Of a stretch of 25,271 nucleotides of DNA, positions 17,637 through 25,271 are shown piece after piece. Position 1 is the first letter of the stretch; each line of letters begins with the position of its first letter. The position numbers and the translations under genes were made by a program. Source of the DNA: Candidatus Rhodoferax odensensis. Lineage in GTDB: Bacteria > Pseudomonadota > Gammaproteobacteria > Burkholderiales > Burkholderiaceae_C. The DNA lies in NCBI GenBank assembly GCA_016718405.1, contig JADKDJ010000014.1:1-25271 (forward strand). Direction: 5' to 3'. The notes under the pieces were generated by a model. It worked only from the letters and a program-made list of their open reading frames with translations, was not told where the DNA came from and searched no databases.

Positions 17637-20600
17637 ATGGACCCACTCGCCGACGCCTGCAGCGACTCCAGCCAATGGAGCGAGGACGGCAACGATCCGC
17701 TGACTGAACTCGCGGCCATGCTTGAGGTGCTGGCCGACGCTGCGCGGTCGACTTCAGCGGCTACAAGACCAGCACGCTGTCGCGCCGCATTCGTCAACGC
17801 ATGGCCCGCAGCGAAGTCAACAGTGCCCAAGCCTACCTGCAGCGCATCACCGACGATGAGCAGGAGTGCCGCACGCTGTGCAGCGACTTGCTGGTCAACG
17901 TGACCGAGTTCTTCCGCGATGCCGCCGTGTTCACGCAGTTGGCCGACGAGGTGCTTCCCGACCTGCTGCGCGGGCGCGACGCCAGCGACGAGCTGCGCAT
18001 CTGGTCGGCCGCTTGCGCCAACGGCGAAGAGGCCTACTCGCTGGCGATGCTGGCCCTGGAGGCGGCTCGCGCATGGGTTTTCATGGCAACGTCAAGGTGT
18101 TTGCCACCGATTTGGCCGCCGACGCTCTGACCCACGCTTCGCGCGGCAGCTACAGCGCGCAGGCGCTGGCGGCGGTGCCCGAGGCCTTGCTGCGGCGTTA
18201 CTTTCAGCGCGATCCGCAGGGTGGCGCCCGGGTCGACGCCACGCTGCGCCGCCACGTGGTGTTTACGCGGCACAACCTGTTGAGCGACCCGCCGTTTACC
18301 CGCATTGACCTGGCCGTGTGCCGCAACCTGCTGATCTACCTCAAGCCGGCGGCTCAGCTCAAAGCGCTGTCGCAACTGCATTTTTCGCTCAAACCCCATG
18401 GGCTGTTGCTGCTGGGCGCGAGCGAAACCGTGGGTGAATTCGAGGCCCGTGCGTTCTCGCCGGTGGACCGCTCCAACAAGCTGTTTCGCAAACAAACCGG
18501 CATCGTGCTGCGTGCCGCCGAGCCGCAAACGCTGGGCGCCCAGGTCGTGCCCAACCCGAACGCGCAGCCGCTGCCCGCCGTCAGCGGCCAGCGCCTGAAG
18601 TGCTGGCGGCGGTTGCTGGCGACCCGCGAGCGCTTGCACGAAATGGTGCTGGAGCTGCAGGCCAGCCACGAGCGGGTGGACTTGTCCAACGAGGAACTGA
18701 TCGCCTCCAACGAGGAGTTGCAAAGCACCAACGAAGAGCTCAAGTCGGTCAACGAGGACCTGTACACGCTCAACCGTGAACTCGAGACCAAAAACAACGA
18801 GCTCGCTGCCCTGAACCAGGACTATGACCGATTGTTGGCCAGCACCGAAATCGGCACCGTGTTCTTGGATGCGGATTTGCGGCTACGGCGCTTCAGCCCG
18901 GCGGTGGAGGATTTTCTGGCACTGCGCCCGGCTGACCGGGGCCGCCCCGTCAGCGACATCAGCTACCGGCTTGGCTCGCAGAGTACCTTCCACGCCGACT
19001 TGCAGCGCTGTCTGAACACCGGCGCGCGCATCGAACGCGAAGCCCAGCTGAGCGACGGCCGCTGGTGTTCGAGCGCATGTTGCCGTACACCGAGGATCGC
19101 CAGGTGGCCACGGCGTAGTGCTGACCTGGACCGACATCAGCGAGGTCAAACGCATTCAGACCCTGGCGGAACACCTGGCGACCGAGCGCACGCGCTTGCT
19201 GGGCATTCTGGACGCGCTGCCCGACGGGTCTATCGTCAGCCCCGAGCATGAGATCGAGTACCTCAACCCGGCGCTGGAACGCGAGTTTGGCCCCGTCAAC
19301 GCGCGCAAGTGTTTCGAGTATTTTCACGACCGCACCGATCCCTGCACCTGGTGCAAGAACCCGCAGGTGCTGGCGGGTCAGTCCGTGCACTGGGAGTGGA
19401 CGTCGCCGAAGGGCCGTACCTTCGATCTGTTCGACATGCCGTTTCACAACCCCGACGGTACGGTCAGCAAGTTCGAGATCTTTCACGATATCACCGACCT
19501 CACGGAGAGCAAGCGCGGCATGAGGGAGGCCGCGCGGCTAGCCCAGGTCGGCCATTGGGACTGGAACATCACCAACGGCGCATTGCATTGGAGCGAGGAG
19601 ACCTACCACTGCTTTGGCTACGAGCCGGGCGCGGTGACGCCTTCGTTCGGAGTTGTTCGCCCAGCACATCGACCCGCAAGACCGCGCCATGGTGCAAGCG
19701 GCAGTGCAAAGCGCGCTCGAACAGGGCTCGGACTACTGGCCGAGTTCCGGTTTCACCGCGCCGATGGCAGCGCCCGCGTTGGCCGCGCGACTGGCCACGT
19801 GACTCCGAAACGCGCAGGGCGTGCCGCTGAGCGTGTCGGGCGCGATGCAGGACGCGACGGTGCTGCGCCAGTCCGAAGAGCAATTCAAGGTGGCGTTTCG
19901 GGCCAGTCCGCTGGCGGCCTCGATTGCGCGCCTGGCCGACGGTGTCTTCATCGAAGCCAACACCGGCTACGAGCGGTTCTTCGGCTGGAGCCGAGAGGAG
20001 ATGGTTGGCCATAGCGCGCTTGAACTCGGCTTTTGGCCAAACGCGGAGGCGCGCCAAGCCTGGATTCACGAATTGCAGAAGACGGGTACCTTGGTCGGCT
20101 ACGAAACGCCTCTGAATGACAAGAGCGGGCGCGTGCGCCAGGCAATGTTTTCCTGCGAAATCATTACCATCGACGGTGTCGAGCACATCCTGTCGTATGT
20201 GCAAGATGTCACCGAACGCAAGGAGACCGAGGCGCGCATTGAGTTTTTGGCGCACCACGACCCACTGACCAGTCTGCCCAATCGGGTGCTGTTTCGCGAC
20301 CGTTTCAGCCTGGCCACCGCCTGGGCCGAACGCAGCAGTGGCAAGGTGGCGCTGCTCTACGTGGACCTGGATCACTTCAAGACCATTAACGAACACTGGG
20401 CCACCCGGTGGGCGACCAGTTGCTGCAACAAGTGGCGCAGCGCCTGCGCGAGTGCGTGCGCGACACCGACACCATCAGCCGCCAGGGCGGTGACGAGTTT
20501 CTGTTGGCCTTGACCGATATTGACAACCTCGACACCGTCAGCCACGTTGCCACCAAGGTACTGGACAAACTGGCGGCACCGTTCCAGATCGAGGGACACG

Positions 20601-21530
20601 AGCTCGCCGCCAGCCTGTCGATGGGTGTGGCGGTGTGGCCCGATGACGGGCAGACTTTTGATGCCCTGTTGCAGCGCCGATACCGCGATGTACCGCAGGC
20701 CAAGGCGGCCGGGCGCAAAATCCACCGTTTCTACACCGCCGAGATGAACGCCCAGGCGCTGGAGAACCTGCAGCCGCGCACTGCCCTTCATCGCGCGCTG
20801 GCCAACCAGGAGTTCGTGCTGCACTACCAGCCTCAAGTCGACTGGTCAACGGGCGTGTGGTTGGCGTCGAGGCCTTTTGCGCTGGCAGCGTGGCTCGGGC
20901 GAGCTGCTGGCGCCAGGGTGCTTTGTTCCCGCCGCTGAAAGCGGATTAATCGTCCCGATCGGGGAATGGGTGCTGCGCGAGGCGCCACCAGGCCATGCGC
21001 TGGCAACGGGCGGGCCTGCCCTGAGCTGACGGTTGCGGTCAACCTCTCGGCGATGCAGTTCCGTCGCGGCGACTTGCAGCGCAGCGTGACGCAAGGCGCT
21101 AATCGGGTCAGGGCTGGAGCCAGCGACTGGAGCTGGAGCCGACCGAGACGCTGCTGATTGACGATGTCGAGCACGTGCTCGAGACTGCGCCACCTCAAGG
21201 CGCTGGGGTGTGCCTATCCATCGACGACTTCGGGACCGGCTACTCCAGCTTGGCCCTCCTCGGCGCTTTGCCGTGGACAAGCTCAAGATCGACCAGTCCT
21301 TCGTGCGCGACATTGTGAGCGACCCGGACGACGCCGCCATTGTGCGCGCCATCATCAGCATGGCGCGCAGCCTCAAGCTCAAGGTGATCGCCGAGGGAGT
21401 CGAGAGCGCCGACGCCGCGAGCTTCCTGAGCCTGTACCACTGCCACGAGGCACAGGGCTATCACTTCGCGCGGCCAATCGCCGCCGAGGCGTTGGCCGAC
21501 TGGCTGCTGGCGCGAAGCGCTGCAGGCTGA
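17637..21530 (+). CDS. CheR-PAS(x4)-GGDEF-EAL fusion protein, frameshifted
   Basis: Very large soluble signalling protein, about 1300 residues. Domains in order: a CheR methyltransferase (DPLTELAAMLEVL, SGYKTSTLSRRIRQRM, NVTEFFRD, SAM loop WSAACANGEEAYSLAML, CRNLLIYL; 17690-18500); a coiled coil of NEEL repeats (18640-18820); PAS1 (18830-19140); PAS2 with a Cys-rich motif (19190-19500); PAS3 (19520-19830); PAS4 (19860-20220, ending VQDVTERKE); GGDEF (20240-20720) with an intact RQGGDEFLLAL and an RxxD (RDTD) inhibition site; and EAL (20760-21520). EAL has EALLRW once a base is restored near 20875, VNLSAMQF, DDFGTGYSS, DKLKIDQSFV and IAEGVES. There is no CheB domain. About a dozen one-base gaps occur. 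ATG 17637 is chosen; ATG 17578 is possible. It predicts c-di-GMP synthesis and hydrolysis tied to PAS sensing; whether CheR methylates a receptor is unknown. Confidence 0.88.
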
Positions 21531-22398
21531 GCCTGGCTTAGCTGCGTTGAGGTCGCCGCTGCCGACGGCGCCAGAAACAGCGCCGGGTCCACCATGGCGC
21601 GGTTCAGGCTGACTGACCAATGCAGGCGTGGCCTGGTCACGCGGCCGGTGGCGCCGACACGGCCCAAGGGTCGCGCCGGCTTGCACCCGTCGCCCGGCTT
21701 GACCGGGATGGCCGAGATGGCAATACAGCGTCAGCAGCCCGGAGCCATGGTCGAGCCAGACCGTGTTGCCATTGAAAAAATAGTCGCCAGTGTCGACCAC
21801 CCGGCCCGCCGCAGCGGCAACCACCGGCATACCTTGCGCAGCTGCGATGTCCATGCCGCTGTGGGGGTTGCGCGACTGGCCATTGAAGACGCGGCGCAGG
21901 CCAAACGAGCTCGACCCGCGTGCCCGCTGTGGGCTGCTGCAGGCGCAGCGTGGTCGGCACGCCATCGCTCCAACTGGCCATCACCGTCGCAAGGTGGGTG
22001 CGTTCGCGCTCATGGCGGCGCGCCAGATCGGCTTTGGACAGATCGACGTGACCCGGCGCAACGGTCAGCCGTTGTTCGGCATAAGCCCGAGGTTTGACCT
22101 CAAAAACGCCACTTGCGTCTCGGCCTCGCCTGGGCGGCGCACCACCAGGCTCGCGCTTTGCCAGGCGCCTGGCTCAACCCCAGCCCGACCACGGCCTGCC
22201 ACTGCTGCCATCCCGCAGCACCAGCACCGGCACGCCGTTGAAGCTGACCCTGGGCGCGCTGGGTGACTCACCCAGGCGATCCGCGCCGCCGCCCGGCGCC
22301 AGGCGCTGTGCTGGCAGTTCAGGTGGCCCTGGTCGCCGGAGCGACACGCAGGTCAGCAAACAGAGCAGAGCGCGGTTGACTGGCGACAAAGCGATCAC
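21461..22398 (-). CDS. M23 family peptidoglycan metallopeptidase, frameshifted
   Basis: Secreted LytM/M23 endopeptidase-type protein acting on peptidoglycan cross-links. The GTG start at 22398 overlaps the DUF1161 stop (GTGA). After a hydrophobic N-terminus (NRALLCLLTCVSL) comes an immunoglobulin-like region (PRVSFNGVPVLVLRDGSS, ASLVVRRPGEAETQVAF). The catalytic domain then starts FGLRRVFNGQSRNPHSGMDI, with the zinc ligands H and D in HSGMD. It continues MPVVAAAAGRVVDTGDYFF, LYCHL with the catalytic His, and GATGRVTRPRLHWSVSLN. The HxH motif reads RLHW, with Arg in place of the first His. Several one-base gaps occur. The open frame ends at 21461, inside the convergent EAL gene; the real stop may be near 21540. 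The family is sure; activity is uncertain. Confidence 0.85.
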
Positions 22399-22614
22399 GC
22401 CTTCTTGTAGGTGATCTTCTTGGTTCCGCCTCTCGCAACTGCCCACGACCTTTTGCTCCTTGACCGCGTCGCTCGCAACGATGGCGAGTTGCGCCCGACG
22501 CCTTTGGCCTCCAGCCGGGCGGCGATCTCGGTCCTGAGTTCGTCGCAGGACTTCCCGGCCCTAGGCCGGTACAACCAGTGCCGACAATACAAACGCGAGC
22601 ATCAGATTCTTCAT
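22395..22614 (-). CDS. DUF1161 family small periplasmic protein
   Basis: About 73 residues, secreted, function unknown. ATG 22614 gives a signal peptide MKNLMLAFVLSALVVPA. The DUF1161 core follows: GKSCDELRTEIAARLEAKGV with the first conserved Cys, then VVGSCEGGTKKITYKKA with the second Cys once bases are restored near 22575 and 22435. The two cysteines probably form a disulphide in the periplasm. The stop at 22395 overlaps the GTG of the M23 peptidase as GTGA, so the two are translationally coupled and may serve the same envelope process; this link is inference. It is divergent from fhs across a 160-base gap. Confidence 0.82.
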
Positions 22615-22774
22615 GGTGGCCCCGTGGCGTGCGATAGGAGGTCCAAATTGTAGGCGCGCCCTGACACCTGCGGGTGGCACCGACCCCACGGCGAAGCCCG
22701 CCGACAGACACGCACCCTGGGCCGGGCCCAGATGCGACAGAATCGGGATATTCCTTGTTACGACCGAAAGCACC

Positions 22775-24441
22775 GTGGCACGCACTGACATCGAAATCGC
22801 ACAAGCCGCCACGATGCGGCCCATTGTGGAACTGGCACACGAGCGCTGGCATCCCGCGCAGGCCCTGGAGCCCTATGGCGCCTACAAGGCCAAGCTGGAC
22901 CTGAAGTGGATGGAGAGCCTTGGCTGGCCGACCCGATGGCAAGCTGGTGCTGGTCACCGCCATCAGCCCCACACCCGCGGGCGAGGGCAAGACCACCACC
23001 ACGGTTGGGCTGGGCGACGCGCTCAACCGCCTTGGCAAGCGCACCGTCATAGCGCTGCGCGAACCCTCGCTGGGGCCGGTGTTTGGCATGAAGGGCGGCG
23101 CCGCAGGCGGCGGTTTCGCCCAGGTGGTGCCGATGGAGGACATCAACCTGCATTTCACCGGCGACTTTTACGCCATCGCTGGCGCACAACCCGCCGGGCG
23201 CCTTGATCGACAACCACATCCACCACGGCAACGCCCTGGCGCTGGACCCGGCGGCGCATCGTTTGGCGCCGCGTCATGGACATGAACGACCGCGCCATGC
23301 GCAGCACCGTCATCAGGCCTGGGCGGCGCTAAACGGTTTCCCGCGCGAGGACGGCTTTGACATCGTGGCCGCCTCGGAGGTGATGGCCATCTTTGCCTGG
23401 CCACCTCGCGCCAGGACCTCAGGCACGGCTGGGCCATATCATCGCAGGCTGCACCCGCAGCATGCAGCCGGTGCGCGCGATCGATCTGCTGCCCATGGCG
23501 CCATGGCCAGGCGCTGCTCAAGGACGCCATCAAGCCCAACCCGGTGCAGACGCTGGAGAACAACCTGGCGCTGGTGCATGGTGGACCGTTTGCCAACATC
23601 GCCCATGGCTGCAACACCGTCATGGCCAGCGCGCCGCGCCTGCTGGGCGAGTATGTGGTGACCGAGGCTTACTGGCGCCGACCTGGCGCGAGAAGTTCAT
23701 CGACATCAGAAATTGCCGCAAGTCGGGCCTGCGGCCTGACGCCGCCGTGGTGGTGGCCACGCTGCGCGCGCTGCGCCACCACGGCGGCGCAACGCCCGAG
23801 CAGTACGACCTGGCCCAGCCCGATGCGGTGGAGCGTGGCATCGTCAACTCTGGAGCGCCACGTGACAACTTGCGCAACCACTACGGCCTGCCCTGCGTGG
23901 TGGCCATCAATGCCTATGAGTCCGACACCGACGACGAGTTGGCGGTGGTGCCGAAACATGGCTCGCCGGGCGTGCCCCGTGGTGGTGGCGCGGCATTGGG
24001 CGGCTGGCTCGGCCGGTGCGCAGAGCTGGCGCACGCCGTGGTGCAGTTGGTCGAAGCGGGCACGGCCGACATGCGCTTTGTCTATGCCGATGAGCAAACG
24101 CTATGGGACAAGATGCGAACCGTGGCGCAGCAGCAGATTTACGGCGCGTCCGAGCCTCTCGCCAACACCGCCGTGCGCCAAGATTGCGCAACTGCAAGCC
24201 GACGGCCACGGCCACTATCCCGTTTGCGTGGACAAGACGCAATACTCGTTCTCCACCGACCCGCAGTTGCGCGGCGCGCCCAGCGGCCACATGGTCATCA
24301 TCCGCGAAGCAGCCTGCGCGGCGGGGGCCGAGTTCGTGGGGATGATTTGCGGCGACGTGCCGACGGTGCCAGGGCTACGCCGAGGTAACCTCCATGCGCA
24401 TGGATATTGACGATGATGGCCGCATCACCGGTCTGTGCTAG
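22775..24441 (+). CDS. fhs: Formate-tetrahydrofolate ligase, multiply frameshifted
   Basis: Cytoplasmic enzyme making 10-formyl-THF from formate, THF and ATP in one-carbon metabolism. The likely start is GTG 22775 (VARTDIEIAQAATMRPIVEL). The P-loop segment TPAGEGKTTTTVGLGDALN is intact. Next are REPSLGPVFGMKGGAAGGGF, INLHFTGDFYAI, DNHIHHGNALALDP, GFDIVAASEVMAIF and TLENNLALVHGGPFANIAHG. Later parts are SGLRPDAAVVVATLRAL, YGLPCVVAINAYESDT, CVDKTQYSFSTDP and AEFVGMICGDV, ending DIDDDGRITGLC at 24441. The parts are collinear over three frames. The corrected length is about 556 residues, exactly that of the family. About a dozen one-base breaks occur, and the one near 24371 appears to be an insertion. 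No folD or purU lies in the window. Confidence 0.92.
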
Positions 24442-24492
24442 CCCCTGGTAAGCTGCGGAATCACGCGCGCCCGCCGTGCAGAATCGAAAGGC

Positions 24493-24875
24493 ATGAAAAC
24501 CTCCTGCATCACCGTCTACGGCATTGCCTTGCGACAACGTCGAAGAAGGCGCGCGCGCGCCCTGGCCGGCCCACGGCATCGCCCACGGCTTTCACGATTT
24601 CAAAAAAAAAAACTCGGCGTGCACCAAGACCGGCTGACACACGGCTGGCGGCCTTGGGCCGGAGCGTCTGCTCAACACGCGTGGCACCACCCGCGGCAAC
24701 TCAGCGACACCGCCGGGCGGCGGTGGTGGACGACGCCAGCGCCCGGCCCCTGATGCTGAGCCACGCCAGCGGGATCACACGACCGGTGGTGCGCTGGGCC
24801 GATGGTCGGGTAACGGTCGGATTGACGAGGCGGGTGTGGCAAGCCCACATCACTTCCCAGCTTGCGCCTCACTGA
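24493..24875 (+). CDS. ArsC/YffB (Spx)-like reductase family protein, frameshifted
   Basis: Small thioredoxin-fold protein of the ArsC/Spx/YffB family. ATG 24493 begins MKTSCITVYGI. The next codons, with bases restored, read CDNV near 24533, the position of the family's active-site Cys. HGIAHGFHDFKK and LGVHQDRLT follow, then RERLLNTRGTTWRQLSD, AAVVDDASARPLMLSHAS and RPVVRWADGRVTVG, close to the RPV motif of the family. It ends near 24875 (VWQAHITSQLAPH). About 120 residues fits YffB. A run of eleven A at 24602-24612 breaks the reading frame and is probably miscounted. The single N-terminal Cys and YGI(x)nCD-type start favour the YffB branch over true arsenate reductases. No ars genes lie nearby, so I give no arsC symbol. 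Confidence 0.8.
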
Positions 24876-24932
24876 CGGCAACCTGGCGCCTAGGAAATGC
24901 ACCCACGTGGTTGGCAAGGAAAGGGTATCGGC

Positions 24933-25271
24933 ATGACTTCGTTCTCGACATGGGCCTTGGCGCTGCCCTGCTATTTGCATTGGACTGCGCGGCCGCTGAT
25001 CATCCACCGGAAACTGCAACGCACCCCAAGCTGACCACCGATCTGTCGCACTGCGACTCTCCCGCAAGAACCTGGCTTGGCAAAGACCTCAGCAGCGCGC
25101 GCTTCGGTGGCGCCAAACTGGAAAGCACCAACCTGCGCAAGGCCAAGCTCGCGGGCCTGACTTTCGCTGGCAGCAATGCCAAGTGGGCCCTCCACCGGCG
25201 CCGACCTCACCGGCGCCGACCTGCGCAAGGCTTGACCTGTTTCATGCCACCTTCGACGACAGCAACCCAAG
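24933..25271 (+). CDS. Secreted pentapeptide-repeat protein, 3' end outside window
   Basis: ATG 24933 (MTSFSTWALAL), then after one missing base ALLFALDCAAADHPPE, a signal peptide that could be lipoprotein-like. The mature part reads LTTDLSHCD, GKDLSSARFGGAKLESTNLR and KAKLAGLTFAGSNAKWA. After another gap near 25190 it continues TGADLTGADLRKA and LFHATFDDSN. The five-residue A(D/N)LxX pattern predicts a right-handed quadrilateral beta-helix. The mature N-terminus and the Cys in LSHCD suggest an extracytoplasmic protein. Specific function is unknown, and the gene runs off the right edge. Frameshifts lie near 24975, 25055 and 25190. Confidence 0.72.

Noticed and set aside
19569..20396. A 275-codon open frame on the - strand opposite PAS3-GGDEF
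   Set aside because: The plus strand carries conserved PAS and GGDEF motifs; the minus frame has none.
24493..24875. Arsenate reductase arsC and an arsenic-resistance locus
   Set aside because: The start and length fit the YffB branch better, and no arsR, arsB or acr3 gene is nearby.

Overview
The window is GC-rich proteobacterial DNA. The proteins most resemble those of Burkholderiales, probably Comamonadaceae (Rhodoferax/Polaromonas-like): a CusRS-CusCBA copper locus with DUF411 and CusF companions, DadA, a full-length Fhs, VF530, DUF1161 and large PAS-GGDEF-EAL proteins. This placement is by family recognition only. No rRNA, tRNA, CRISPR array, insertion sequence or phage gene was recognised.

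A single property dominates how the window must be read. Most genes are broken by one-base indels, nearly all of them missing bases and often in short homopolymers. After each break the conserved protein continues in another frame, so I read these as consensus errors rather than pseudogenes and annotate whole genes across the breaks. The errors are patchy: dense at 1-2.5, 16-17.2, 19-21.3 and 22.8-25.2 kb, almost absent at 4.1-7.4 and 11.2-15.7 kb.

Layout. 1-2527 (-): membrane-anchored sensor with TM, periplasmic domain, TM, HAMP, PAS, GGDEF and the start of EAL, running off the left edge. 2696-9892 (-): a copper/silver efflux operon. Its transcription order is cusC, an unknown membrane protein, cusB, cusA, an unknown periplasmic protein, DUF411, cusF. 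10072-12145 (+): the divergent two-component pair cusR-cusS, with a likely CusR-type box between the two operons. 12254-13090 (+): a class IV (branched-chain type) aminotransferase. 13140-15196 (-): an SDR and a saccharopine-dehydrogenase-like reductase, overlapping by GTGA. 15242-15721 (-): a Lys/Ala-tailed hypothetical. 15966-17237 (+): dadA. 17279-17560 (-): VF530. 17637-21530 (+): a very large CheR-PAS(x4)-GGDEF-EAL fusion. 21461-22614 (-): DUF1161 and an M23 peptidase. 22775-24441 (+): fhs. 24493-24875 (+): an ArsC/YffB-like protein. 24933-25271 (+): a pentapeptide-repeat protein cut by the right edge.

The copper locus works as a unit. CusS senses periplasmic metal and CusR activates the divergent operon. 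CusF and probably the small secreted proteins handle periplasmic metal, and CusCBA exports it. The oddest points are a cusA lacking about 130-150 internal residues in frame, uncharacterised partners inside the cus operon, and the CheR-to-c-di-GMP fusion with a cysteine-rich PAS domain. I found no wholly novel multi-gene system that I can defend.
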